The translations under genes and the position numbers were made by a program. From NCBI RefSeq assembly GCF_900116225.1, contig NZ_FOZZ01000008.1, positions 1-64,000 of the forward strand: a stretch of DNA of 64,000 nucleotides, written 5' to 3'. Under the pieces are notes generated by a model. The model saw nothing but the letters and a program-made list of their open reading frames with translations, was not told where the DNA came from and searched no databases. Of this stretch, positions 1-7,464 are shown one piece after another; positions within the stretch are counted from its first letter, which is position 1, and each line of letters begins with the position of its first letter. Source of the DNA: Sphingobacterium wenxiniae. GTDB lineage: Bacteria > Bacteroidota > Bacteroidia > Sphingobacteriales > Sphingobacteriaceae.

Positions 1-30
1 ATTTGGACGTCCCTTTTTTGTTTCCCCCCC

Positions 31-83
31 TGCCGGGCCGATGGTACTGTCCGCCGCGGCGGATGGGAGAGTAGGTCGGTGCC
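31..83 (+). rRNA. rrf: 5S ribosomal RNA, 3' part only
   Basis: The stretch contains the typical 3' half of a bacterial 5S rRNA: GCCGATGGTACTG, a helix made by the palindrome at 50-63 (TCCGCCG/CGGCGGA), then GGGAGAGTAGGTCGGTGCC. A strong terminator follows directly. Bases 1-30 are T- and C-rich and do not look like the 5' half of 5S (the CCGAAC and AAGTTAAGC motifs are missing), so only the 3' part is called. The rest of the rRNA operon would lie upstream of the window. The identification rests on remembered consensus, not on an alignment. Confidence 0.75.
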
Positions 84-95
84 TAATTTTACACG

Positions 96-131
96 AAAGC
101 CCCTTACAGGAAACTGAAAGGGGCTTTTTTG
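96..131 (+). terminator. rRNA operon terminator
   Basis: An inverted repeat AAAGCCCCTT / AAGGGGCTTT (96-105 with 118-127) has a 12-base loop and is followed by a T run. It lies 12 bases past the 5S 3' end and is a classical intrinsic terminator. Confidence 0.9.
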
Positions 132-185
132 TTTGTTACCGTATATTAATATCATCATCCCTGCTACTTACCTACCTAAAAAAGA

Positions 186-201
186 CAGACCTATAGGTCT
201 G
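186..201. repeat. 16-bp perfect palindrome downstream of usp
   Basis: CAGACC-TATA-GGTCTG is a perfect palindrome in the space between the 5S terminator and the 3' end of the stress-protein gene. It is too short and lacks a T run, so a terminator role is unsure. The neighbouring 208-285 carries degenerate GTATTGAGTA-like repeats (minus-strand reading) that run into the end of the gene. Confidence 0.4.
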
Positions 202-258
202 CCGATACTGGAATACACGTATTGTCTCAATACGAAATACTTTGTACTCAATACTAAA

Positions 259-1113
259 CTAATCGTTATTACTCTTAAAGTATGTTGGAATATTAAGATT
301 GTGTGCAATCGATCTTGGTAGACTCTTAGAAAACAGTTCTCTGAAGAAACTTTTTCTGTTATAGGAGACAAGTAATAAATCTACATCAAGCTTGTCTATC
401 ATCCAATTTATGCAGTTAGGGATAGGCATATGATAATCTAAACGATGCACTGCTTCTTTTTCTATGTACTCAATGTCCTTGATGGCAACTGATTGATATA
501 TTTGGTCTTTCCAGAATGCAATTTGCTGATTTTCTACCGGTCTATCTCTTTCGGTAACATGTAAGAGAGAAATTTCAAAAGGACGCTCTATGCGGTCCAT
601 GAAGGATTGTAAAAGGCTTATTTCACTTTTTTTGAAATTCGTGAGTAGACCAAGCTTATTTAATTTAAAAGCGTTGTACCCTTGGGGAACCGCTAAGACA
701 CCAATCGGACTACTTTTTATGATATCATAGGTATTGCTTCCTATTGTTCTGCTTTTTGCCCACCCGCTTCCTTTTGTTCCCATGATGACAAGGCGATAAT
801 CCTGATCCTGTAATAAGTCTAAAATGATTTTACTTAAATCGCCAAACATACAAGATGTACGTGCTTTTAGGGAGGGGAATACATTTTCTAGTCGAGTGCT
901 GAGTTCTTTCATTTTTAAATCCAGATTCTCTTTCTCTTTGAGACCCTCCATTTCTAAAAAAGTCTCCTTTATACTGCTAAAATTTAGGTTATTATAGGTA
1001 TGTAAAATATGTAGCTCCCAATGATATTCCTTGGCTAGTGTAGAGGCATAATAGAGTGCTGTCCAAGCATTTTCTGAAAAGTCTGTAGGTACAAGAATGG
1101 TATGTTTTTTCAT
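259..1113 (-). CDS. Universal stress protein, two UspA domains
   Basis: A 284-residue cytoplasmic protein with two tandem UspA folds. The first begins with the typical strand ILVPTDFSENAWTAL (residues 6-20) and ends with the ATP-binding loop GTKGSG...GSN at about residues 112-126, so this half probably binds ATP. The second half (about 150-284) has the fold's length but no clear G-x2-G-x9-G loop and looks degenerate. Tandem Usp proteins of this size are common in Bacteroidota and are linked to stress and stationary-phase responses; the exact role cannot be read from sequence. It is transcribed alone, convergent with the rRNA operon, from a -7 box at 1154-1161. Confidence 0.88.
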   Translation of the reverse strand: MKKHTILVPTDFSENAWTALYYASTLAKEYHWELHILHTYNNLNFSSIKETFLEMEGLKEKENLDLKMKELSTRLENVFPSLKARTSCMFGDLSKIILDLLQDQDYRLVIMGTKGSGWAKSRTIGSNTYDIIKSSPIGVLAVPQGYNAFKLNKLGLLTNFKKSEISLLQSFMDRIERPFEISLLHVTERDRPVENQQIAFWKDQIYQSVAIKDIEYIEKEAVHRLDYHMPIPNCINWMIDKLDVDLLLVSYNRKSFFRELFSKSLPRSIAHNLNIPTYFKSNND

Positions 1114-1153
1114 ATTAAGGAATTTAGAGGCGCTTAATAAGTTTGTATTTAAC

Positions 1154-1161
1154 CAAATATA
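1154..1161 (-). promoter_or_regulatory. -7 promoter box for the universal stress protein
   Basis: On the minus strand this reads TATATTTG, matching the Bacteroidota primary-sigma -7 consensus TAnnTTTG. It lies 40 bases upstream of the ATG at 1113. Confidence 0.5.
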
Positions 1162-1237
1162 TTAAAAATATAAGAGAAAGGTGAACAATTAGAAAAGGCT
1201 TTTCCCTATAGATGACAAAGTTCCGTTAGCTCTTTTG

Positions 1238-1245
1238 TACTTTTG
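1238..1245 (+). promoter_or_regulatory. -7 promoter box for the small membrane protein
   Basis: TACTTTTG matches TAnnTTTG. It overlaps the first codons of the longest possible reading frame, so transcripts from it favour the ATG at 1271 over the start at 1235. Confidence 0.55.
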
Positions 1246-1270
1246 TATTTTAAATGGTAATTTTATCGAA

Positions 1271-1459
1271 ATGGGCTTTCAAGAAGTTATTACATATATT
1301 TTTAGTGTGCTTATATTGGCAGTGCCTTTGTTCGCCATTTATAAATGTCTTTTAAACAGAGAGTTTTCTGTCAAGCAGAAAGCGTTGTGGGTAATATTGA
1401 GTTTGATTATCCCTTTATTTGGAGGGTTAACCTATCTTATCCTCTTCTATAAGAAATAG
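1271..1459 (+). CDS. Small two-helix membrane protein, PLDc_N type
   Basis: A 62-residue protein with two hydrophobic helices (about residues 6-24 and 38-58) joined by a short basic loop with the pattern LLNREFSVKQKALW. This is the pattern of the phospholipase D N-terminal (PLDc_N) family of small inner-membrane proteins, whose function is unknown. I chose the ATG at 1271: the frame can be extended to 1235, but the promoter box at 1238-1245 would then sit inside the gene. The dnaG start follows 11 bases after the stop, so the two may be cotranscribed. Confidence 0.65.
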   Translation: MGFQEVITYIFSVLILAVPLFAIYKCLLNREFSVKQKALWVILSLIIPLFGGLTYLILFYKK

Positions 1460-1470
1460 TTTCGTTAGAC

Positions 1471-3456
1471 ATGATAAAAAAAGAGACCATAGAGAAAGTA
1501 TTGGATACTGTGCGGATCGAGGAGGTCGTAGGTGATTTCGTGGATTTGAAAAAGCGAGGCACTTCTCTCATTGGGAACTGCCCTTTTCATAACGAGAAAA
1601 CACCATCTTTTCATGTCTCTGTTTCCAAAGGAATCTATAAGTGTTTCGGTTGTGGTGTAGGTGGGGATTCGCTGAAGTTCGTCATGGAACTGGAAAAATA
1701 CTCCTATCCTGAGGCGATTCGTTATCTGGCGGATAAATATAGCATACCGGTCGAAGAGGTGGAACGTAGCCCAGCGCAAATGGCTGCGCAAGATAAGCGT
1801 GAAAGTCTGTATGTATTAAGCAACTGGGCAGGTAAATATTTCAAAGAACAGTTGTGGGAGACGGAAGCAGGGAAATCTATCGGATTATCTTATTTTAAAG
1901 AACGCGGTTATCGGGAAGATATCATCCAGAAATTTGATTTGGGTTATTCGCCGGATCAGTGGGAAGCTCTGTCTTCAGCTGCATTGAAAGCGGGATTTCA
2001 AAAGGAGTATCTAAAAGAGATAGGACTTTGTATTGAGCGAGAAGACGGAAATATTTACGATCGTTTTCGGGGGCGGGTCATCTTTCCCATACATAATCTT
2101 ACCGGTCGAATTATTGGGTTTGGTGGCCGTACGCTGAAAACAGAAAAGTCTGTTCCTAAATATGTCAATTCTCCTGAAAGTGATATTTACCATAAATCGG
2201 ATGTACTCTATGGGCTGAATTTTGCCAAGAAATCCATTATGGATAACGACACTTGCTATCTGGTGGAAGGCTATGCGGATGTACTGTCAATGCATCAAGC
2301 AGGAATAGAAAATGTTGTTTCTTCTTCCGGAACTTCATTGACGACAGGGCAGATTAAGTTGATTTCCCGCTTTACTAAGAACGTAGTAATCTTGTATGAT
2401 GGAGATGCTGCGGGAATAAAGGCTTCGTTGCGTGGTACGGATATGCTCTTAGAGGAAGGCTTGAATGTTAAAGTGTTGCTTTTTCCAGATGGTGACGACC
2501 CGGATTCTTATGTGCAGAAGGTTGGCTCAACGGCTTTTAGGGAATATTTAGATGCACATCAGGAAGACTTTATATTTTATAAAACAAATATCCTTTTAAA
2601 AGATGCTGGACATGATCCTATTAAACGAGCGGAGGTAATCCGTGATGTTGTGCAAAGTATAGCTCTGATACCAGATGAAATTAAGATATCCGTATTCATT
2701 AAGCAATGTTCTACATTGTTAGATATTGAAGAAAGGGTTTTGCTGACCGAGCTCAACAAAATGAAATTGGATAAGGCGAAAGCTGAAAGTAAAAAGGAGA
2801 ATCAAGTCCGTAAATCCACTTTTGCTCCGCCGCAAATGGATGAGCCTCCGGCAGATTTCTTCCTTACGGATGCAGAACGTGAAGAGCTGGGGATTGCCCC
2901 GCCCCAGGAGAGCGTCACTATCACTCCGGAGATTCTACAAGAGCGTGAAATTGTTCGCATACTGATTAATTATGGTGCGGAGTTGGCTACTTGGGAAGGT
3001 GAAGGTGATATTCCGGTTGCGCCATATTTGCTTAGTGCCATAGAGGACGTCGATTTTGTGGATAAAGCCTGCGCTTATATTATTGGGGTCTTCAAGAAAA
3101 AAATGGAGGAGTATGAACTTCCTGAGCCTAAGTTTTTTTATTCACATGAAGATAAAGATGTGCAGGAATTGGCTATTTCCTGTGTTGCCTCGCCTTATGA
3201 ACTGAGTCCAAATTGGAATGATGATAAGCGTAAAATCTATGTGAGTCAAGAGCGAGAACATCTTAAACCATTGATTGAACAAGCTATTTACCGGATTAAA
3301 AAACGAAAGGTAGAGCGTGATATGTTGAAGATAAGGGAAGAATTAAAACAAAATTTGAGTGATGCAGAGGTCGAGGGATTAATGGCTAAATATGCGAAGC
3401 TTAAAGAGGTAGAGCAGCTGTTAGGATCTTATTTAGGAAATACAATTGTAAAATAA
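1471..3456 (+). CDS. dnaG: DNA primase DnaG
   Basis: Makes the RNA primers for chromosome replication with the DnaB helicase. Full length at 661 residues. The N-terminal CHC2 zinc finger is present (CPFH from residue 37, then CFGC about 20 residues later). The catalytic core has the TOPRIM acidic motifs EGYADV (Glu near 266) and YDGDAAG (near 310). The C-terminal third (about 450-661) is poorly conserved and charged, as expected for the DnaB-interacting part. It follows the small membrane gene closely. The 90 bases after its stop hold only a weak hairpin (TACAGC/GCTGTA, 3460-3476). Confidence 0.97.
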   Translation: MIKKETIEKVLDTVRIEEVVGDFVDLKKRGTSLIGNCPFHNEKTPSFHVSVSKGIYKCFGCGVGGDSLKFVMELEKYSYPEAIRYLADKYSIPVEEVERSPAQMAAQDKRESLYVLSNWAGKYFKEQLWETEAGKSIGLSYFKERGYREDIIQKFDLGYSPDQWEALSSAALKAGFQKEYLKEIGLCIEREDGNIYDRFRGRVIFPIHNLTGRIIGFGGRTLKTEKSVPKYVNSPESDIYHKSDVLYGLNFAKKSIMDNDTCYLVEGYADVLSMHQAGIENVVSSSGTSLTTGQIKLISRFTKNVVILYDGDAAGIKASLRGTDMLLEEGLNVKVLLFPDGDDPDSYVQKVGSTAFREYLDAHQEDFIFYKTNILLKDAGHDPIKRAEVIRDVVQSIALIPDEIKISVFIKQCSTLLDIEERVLLTELNKMKLDKAKAESKKENQVRKSTFAPPQMDEPPADFFLTDAEREELGIAPPQESVTITPEILQEREIVRILINYGAELATWEGEGDIPVAPYLLSAIEDVDFVDKACAYIIGVFKKKMEEYELPEPKFFYSHEDKDVQELAISCVASPYELSPNWNDDKRKIYVSQEREHLKPLIEQAIYRIKKRKVERDMLKIREELKQNLSDAEVEGLMAKYAKLKEVEQLLGSYLGNTIVK

Positions 3457-3558
3457 GCTTACAGCAATAGGCTGTAGTCAATAAGCTTTAAATAGGCTAT
3501 ATAGATGCTTAAGGTTTATAGGTTAAAGCCAGAACTTTAAAATAGAATGGTAAAAAAT

Positions 3559-4629
3559 ATGAAATTAGTACATATAATAAGTTTTGTCGCGATTGGGGTA
3601 GCCTCGGTAATAGGCTGTAAGTCGCAAAAAGAGAAATTTGAATTTCTTACACCTAAATCGGGAGATAAACTGACTTTGGGGCAACAGGTGGCTGTTCGTA
3701 TGCAATTTCCTGATACCACAATCGACTCTATTATTTATTCTGTAGATGGAGAAATCGTTGGGAAGAAACAAGATACTTCCGCATGGGTTCTAGACACAGA
3801 GCGTATTGGATTAGGTGCACGGAATTTAACGGCTAAAGTCTATCAGGCAGGTAAGGAAGTCATAGCATACAGTAATGTGACGGTTTTGCCAGAAGAGCCT
3901 AAACAATATGGTTTTGAAGTGGTTAATGAATATTCACATGACACAACTGCTTTTACTCAAGGGTTGGAGTTTGAAAATGGTTATTTGTATGAATCTACGG
4001 GTTCAGGAAATAATCTAATTACTTCGTTGCGTAAAGTGGATCTGACTACCGGTAAGGTCATACAAAAGAAAGAGATTACAGGGAGTGATGCTGCTGGTCA
4101 ACCCTATTTTGGGGAAGGGATGACGATTGTAGGCGATAAAATAATTATGCTTACTTGGTTGAACAATCTGGGGTATGTATTTAATAAGGGTAGTTTTGAG
4201 CAAATTTCTACGTTCAATTATCAACAAAGTAAACAGGGGTGGGGTCTTTGCTACGATCCGGACGGAAAAAGATTGATGAAAACGGACAGCTCCAACAAAA
4301 TCTATTTTCTTGACCCCACAACATACCAGGAAACGGGTTCTATTGCTGTTTACGATAGCAATGGACCAGTAGATGCTATTAATGAGTTGGAGTATATAGA
4401 TGGACGGGTATATGCTAATGTGTACGGAAAAGATATTATCGTAATCATTAATCCCCAGACTGGAGCTGTTGAAGGGCAAATCAATTTTGTGGGGTTATAT
4501 AAGAATCCCAAGCGTGCACCTGTGGATGAAGAGATGAACGGGATCGCTTATGATAAAGTCGGAAAACGCCTATTCGTAACAGGTAAACAGTGGAATAGGC
4601 TTTATGAGGTTAAAATTTTAGAGCGTTAG
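3559..4629 (+). CDS. Glutaminyl cyclase-like lipoprotein
   Basis: A 356-residue exported protein. The N-terminus is a lipoprotein signal (ASVIGC, Cys near residue 22), followed by a roughly 90-residue beta domain and then a five-bladed propeller of the Glu_cyclase_2 (plant-type glutamine cyclotransferase) family. Recognisable pieces are HDTTAFTQGLEF, YESTG, the GLCYDPDG repeat and MNGIAYD. Family members cyclise N-terminal Gln to pyroglutamate on secreted peptides. The start at 3559 is preferred over 3547 because it gives a clean signal peptide. The gene ends at a strong bidirectional terminator. Confidence 0.85.
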   Translation: MKLVHIISFVAIGVASVIGCKSQKEKFEFLTPKSGDKLTLGQQVAVRMQFPDTTIDSIIYSVDGEIVGKKQDTSAWVLDTERIGLGARNLTAKVYQAGKEVIAYSNVTVLPEEPKQYGFEVVNEYSHDTTAFTQGLEFENGYLYESTGSGNNLITSLRKVDLTTGKVIQKKEITGSDAAGQPYFGEGMTIVGDKIIMLTWLNNLGYVFNKGSFEQISTFNYQQSKQGWGLCYDPDGKRLMKTDSSNKIYFLDPTTYQETGSIAVYDSNGPVDAINELEYIDGRVYANVYGKDIIVIINPQTGAVEGQINFVGLYKNPKRAPVDEEMNGIAYDKVGKRLFVTGKQWNRLYEVKILER

Positions 4630-4633
4630 TTAA

Positions 4634-4678
4634 CGTAACAAAAAAGGCGGATACTTAGTATCCGCCTTTTTTGTTACG
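4634..4678. terminator. Bidirectional terminator, perfect 20-bp stem
   Basis: CGTAACAAAAAAGGCGGATA (4634-4653) pairs perfectly with 4659-4678 around a 5-base loop, with T runs on both strands. It separates two convergent genes and contains the stop codon of the minus-strand gene. Confidence 0.93.
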
Positions 4679-5891
4679 GAAGTATCGTTCCTTTCTCAAT
4701 AGAAAACTCTATTTTTTCAGCCAAAGGCACAATGTCCTTGCTTTGCTGTTCTTCCAAACGGTCAGGATAAAGTATTGCATAAAGATGGTCTACTTCATGT
4801 TGGAAGATAACAGCGGTGAATCCTTCTATCAGTTCATCAACCGTTTTGCCTTTCTTGGATGTGTATTGCAATTTGATACTATAATTGCGGATAACGTCTT
4901 CTCTGCGGTCAGGTATAGATAGACAGCCTTCAGCGCCTTTCCGTAAGAGTTTGGATCGCCATACAATTTTGGGGTTAATGTAGAATTCAAATGGGCTTCC
5001 TTCTTTATCAAAGCGTTGTACCCAGATAGCATTTTTATTGACGCCTACCTGAGGAGCAGCAATACCTACACCGGCTTGCTCTGGGTTTTGTACTGTTGCT
5101 AACATGCGGCTTGCCAATACAGGTAAAAGCGGATCGTCGAATTTGATGTCATCTGATAAAGTGCGCAGAATAATAGAATCTTTTTCTACTGTTGTTTGGA
5201 GAACGTACATTTTGTCGTTTTCTCCCCCAGAAAGGATGAGTTCTTTCTCTCCATCGTTGAAATTTTTTGCCATGCTGTTGTCTTGTTCTCGTTGATGTTT
5301 TGGTCCAGTATATTTCTTCTCACCCGCTTCGATGGCGACATCGAGGAAGTTTTCCAATGGGGGTTGAGGACAGCGGTAGCCACTGCTGTAAGCGCAATAA
5401 GGATTGTACGCCTTATTGAAGTCAAGGATGAGCTTATCGGCCTGTATATCGCTTATTTTTACATCCAGATAACGTCCGCTTTCGTATGTGGTCTCACCGG
5501 TCGTCAGATCCAGAAAAGGAAGAAATAGATATGGTGACACCTGTGTTGACAATATTCCTACACTTTGGTAAGCCGTTAATGTCAAGGACTTGCCCTGTAA
5601 GCTAAAGTGCAATAATGCAAACCTTTTGAAGGTCTTACTTGTACCGTCCAAGGTTGGCATGCGGAAGGTTGGTTCGTTATAGAGATACTCAACATTGGCC
5701 TCTGCTCGAAAAACTTCTTGCGGGACAAAATGTTGAATGTAAACCAGGTTCTGTTCAGCGACAGGACCTTTTGACTTTTGGTTTAAGTGGAGCAGTTGTT
5801 CTTGTCGATATTGCTCAATCTGTTGCACATAATTTTGTGCTGAAAGAAAAAAAGGCAGTAACACTGCCATAAGGCTTATTAAACGTCTCAT
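4674..5891 (-). CDS. Secreted DUF1684-peptide deformylase fusion
   Basis: A 405-residue protein in three parts. Residues 1-19 are a signal peptide (MRRLISLMAVLLPFFLSAQ). Residues ~20-205 are a DUF1684 domain, shown by GRYLD, DFNKAYNPYCAYS, CPQPPLENFLDVA and AGEKKY. Residues ~235-400 are a complete peptide deformylase with all three motifs: GVGIAAPQVG, EGCLS and QHEVDHL, so the metal ligands (Cys, two His) and catalytic Glu are intact. Deformylases normally act in the cytoplasm on nascent chains, so an exported one is odd. The start at 5891 is chosen for the signal peptide and the promoter box at 5909-5916; the longer frame to 5975 would run over ruvX. Confidence 0.85.
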   Translation of the reverse strand: MRRLISLMAVLLPFFLSAQNYVQQIEQYRQEQLLHLNQKSKGPVAEQNLVYIQHFVPQEVFRAEANVEYLYNEPTFRMPTLDGTSKTFKRFALLHFSLQGKSLTLTAYQSVGILSTQVSPYLFLPFLDLTTGETTYESGRYLDVKISDIQADKLILDFNKAYNPYCAYSSGYRCPQPPLENFLDVAIEAGEKKYTGPKHQREQDNSMAKNFNDGEKELILSGGENDKMYVLQTTVEKDSIILRTLSDDIKFDDPLLPVLASRMLATVQNPEQAGVGIAAPQVGVNKNAIWVQRFDKEGSPFEFYINPKIVWRSKLLRKGAEGCLSIPDRREDVIRNYSIKLQYTSKKGKTVDELIEGFTAVIFQHEVDHLYAILYPDRLEEQQSKDIVPLAEKIEFSIEKGTILP

Positions 5892-5908
5892 GTTCTGAAT
5901 TAATCTAC

Positions 5909-5916
5909 CAAAGATA
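5909..5916 (-). promoter_or_regulatory. -7 promoter box for the deformylase fusion
   Basis: Reads TATCTTTG on the minus strand, a perfect TAnnTTTG, 17 bases upstream of the ATG at 5891. It is divergent from the ruvX promoter. Confidence 0.7.
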
Positions 5917-5942
5917 TAGATTTTATTCTCAGCTAAGAATCG

Positions 5943-5950
5943 TATTTTTG
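5943..5950 (+). promoter_or_regulatory. -7 promoter box for ruvX-ybeY
   Basis: TATTTTTG, 14 bases upstream of the ruvX ATG. It forms a divergent promoter pair with the box at 5909-5916. Confidence 0.6.
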
Positions 5951-5964
5951 CAAAAAAGACAGAT

Positions 5965-6378
5965 ATGCGCATCATGGCATTTGATTACGGGACGAAGCGA
6001 ATAGGCATAGCAGTGACAGATCCCTTGCAACTTATTGCTACATCTTTAACAACGGTTCATCCAGAGAAGATTTGGGAATTTTTGACTGACTATCTTCAAA
6101 AGGAAGAAGTGGAGACGTTTGTTGTGGGAAAACCATTGCAGATGGACGGAACAGCTTCGGAATCAGCTTCACATATTTTGGGCTTTGTGCGCAAGCTTCA
6201 AAAAACATACCCTGCCATCTCCGTTGTGGAGGTAGATGAACGTTTTACTTCAAAGATGGCTTCAGCGGTCATTGCCCAAAGTGGGAAAAAGAAGAGCAAG
6301 CGCCAAGAGAAGGGACTTGTTGATACGGTATCAGCAACCATTATTCTACAAACCTATATGGATTCAAAAACATTTTAA
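5965..6378 (+). CDS. ruvX: RuvX/YqgF-type putative pre-16S rRNA nuclease
   Basis: A 137-residue RNase H-fold protein of the YqgF family, proposed to act in 16S rRNA 5' maturation and formerly described as a Holliday-junction resolvase. The family landmarks are all present: FDYGTKRIGIAVTD at the N-terminus with the first acidic residue, VVGKPLQMDGT in the middle, the second acidic motif VDERFTS, and the C-terminal KGLVDTVSA with the third Asp. The stop is 3 bases before the ATG of ybeY, another rRNA maturation gene, so the two form an operon. Confidence 0.93.
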   Translation: MRIMAFDYGTKRIGIAVTDPLQLIATSLTTVHPEKIWEFLTDYLQKEEVETFVVGKPLQMDGTASESASHILGFVRKLQKTYPAISVVEVDERFTSKMASAVIAQSGKKKSKRQEKGLVDTVSATIILQTYMDSKTF

Positions 6379-6381
6379 GAT

Positions 6382-6816
6382 ATGGCATTAAGAGATATTT
6401 CATTTTTTACAGAAGAGGTTGATTATAAGCTTAAAAACAAGCAAAAATTAAGAGAATGGATTGCTGCTACAATCAAGGCCGAAGGGTTTAAACGTATTGG
6501 TGAACTGAATTTTATTTTATGTTCGGATGCTTATCTTTTAGAAATCAATAAAGAATACCTTAACCACGATACCTATACAGATATTGTGACCTTTGATTCT
6601 TCGGAAGAAGAGGATACCATTGCAGGCGATATTTTTATATCCGTAGAACGTACAGCAGAGAATGCGGTTAAATTTGGTGAGTCCGAGGCCGATGAGTTGC
6701 ACCGTGTCATTATTCATGGCGTATTGCATCTTTGTGGTTATTTGGACAAGAAAAAGGAAGCAAAAGAGCTGATGACCGCTAAGGAAAACGAGTATTTGGG
6801 AAAACGGGAATTTTAA
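6382..6816 (+). CDS. ybeY: Endoribonuclease YbeY, variant metal site
   Basis: A 144-residue YbeY/UPF0054 protein (16S rRNA 3' maturation and late 70S quality control). It has the family strand YTDIVTFDSS and the metal motif HGVLHLCGY. In the textbook motif a third His follows (GYDH); here the residues are GYLDKK, so the third metal ligand is absent or supplied by another residue. Similar GYxDK forms seem usual in Bacteroidota, but I cannot check this here. Cotranscribed with ruvX. Confidence 0.92.
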   Translation: MALRDISFFTEEVDYKLKNKQKLREWIAATIKAEGFKRIGELNFILCSDAYLLEINKEYLNHDTYTDIVTFDSSEEEDTIAGDIFISVERTAENAVKFGESEADELHRVIIHGVLHLCGYLDKKKEAKELMTAKENEYLGKREF

Positions 6817-6825
6817 AAATAGAAT

Positions 6826-6870
6826 AGGTGTCACCAGATTGCTTCGTATCTCGCAATGACGGTGACACCT
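6826..6870. repeat. Dispersed palindromic repeat / convergent terminator
   Basis: Outer arms AGGTGTCACC (6826-6835) and GGTGACACCT (6861-6870) are perfectly complementary. The loop, ATTGCTTCG..CTCGCAATGACG, is the widely scattered GTCATTGCGAG..CGAAGCAAT element met in many unrelated genomes. It sits between the convergent ybeY and ndk genes, followed by TTTGTTTT on the plus strand, and may also stop transcription. Confidence 0.6.
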
Positions 6871-6883
6871 TTGTTTTGACTGA

Positions 6884-7303
6884 TTAAAACCGCTCGAATT
6901 GTGAGAAGAAGAAATTACCTTCAATTTCGGCATTTTCATCTGAGTCTGAGCCATGGATAGCATTTGCATCAATGGATTTCGCATATTTGTTGCGGATAGT
7001 ACCTTCAGCAGCTTCGGCAGGGTTGGTTGCGCCAATCAGCGTGCGGAAATCTTCTACCGCATTGTCTTTCTCTAAAATAGCAGCGACAATAGGACCAGAA
7101 GTCATGAAAGCTACCAACTCACCATAAAAAGGTCTCTCTTTGTGTACTGCGTAAAAGTTTCCAGCTGTATCTGTAGATAGTTGGATATATTTCATCGCTA
7201 CGATTTTGAAGCCGCCTGCGATAATATCATTTAAAATTGCTCCGATATGACCATTTGCAACTGCATCTGGTTTAATCATGGTAAAAGTTCTGTTTGTTGC
7301 CAT
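6884..7303 (-). CDS. ndk: Nucleoside diphosphate kinase
   Basis: Transfers the gamma phosphate between nucleoside tri- and diphosphates in the cytoplasm. It is 139 residues, the normal length. The active-site motif NAIHGSDS carries the phosphorylated His (residue ~118). The N-terminal FTMIKPDAV and the substrate loop [17 protein letters not shown] are intact. It is a single-gene unit with its own -7 box. Confidence 0.97.
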   Translation of the reverse strand: MATNRTFTMIKPDAVANGHIGAILNDIIAGGFKIVAMKYIQLSTDTAGNFYAVHKERPFYGELVAFMTSGPIVAAILEKDNAVEDFRTLIGATNPAEAAEGTIRNKYAKSIDANAIHGSDSDENAEIEGNFFFSQFERF

Positions 7304-7321
7304 TTTATACTATATTTTTTG

Positions 7322-7329
7322 CAAAGATA
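7322..7329 (-). promoter_or_regulatory. -7 promoter box for ndk
   Basis: Reads TATCTTTG on the minus strand, a perfect match to TAnnTTTG, 18 bases upstream of the ndk ATG. Confidence 0.7.
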
Positions 7330-7453
7330 GGAGATAAAAGAAGAAAGAGGAAAAGAATAGAGAATAAAGAGAAAAGAAGAAAGATAGCGGGCGTGGGGAG
7401 AGCGACTTTTGACTTTTTAACAGAGCTTTAGCAGGTTCATCGAAGATAATTTT

Positions 7454-7461
7454 TACTTTTG
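7454..7461 (+). promoter_or_regulatory. -7 promoter box abutting the ispH start
   Basis: TACTTTTG ends only 3 bases before the ATG at 7465. With the usual spacing, transcription would begin at or next to the start codon, giving a leaderless mRNA. Confidence 0.5.
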
Positions 7462-7464
7462 TAT

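Noticed and set aside
3460..3476. Hairpin TACAGC/GCTGTA after dnaG as terminator
   Set aside because: Only a 6-bp stem and no T run; the next gene on the same strand follows soon after.
4015..4479. 154-codon minus-strand frame
   Set aside because: Antisense shadow of the glutaminyl cyclase gene without motifs or a start context.
6538..7035. 165-codon minus-strand frame spanning ybeY and ndk
   Set aside because: It runs through the palindromic repeat and overlaps two well-supported genes; its middle is translated repeat.
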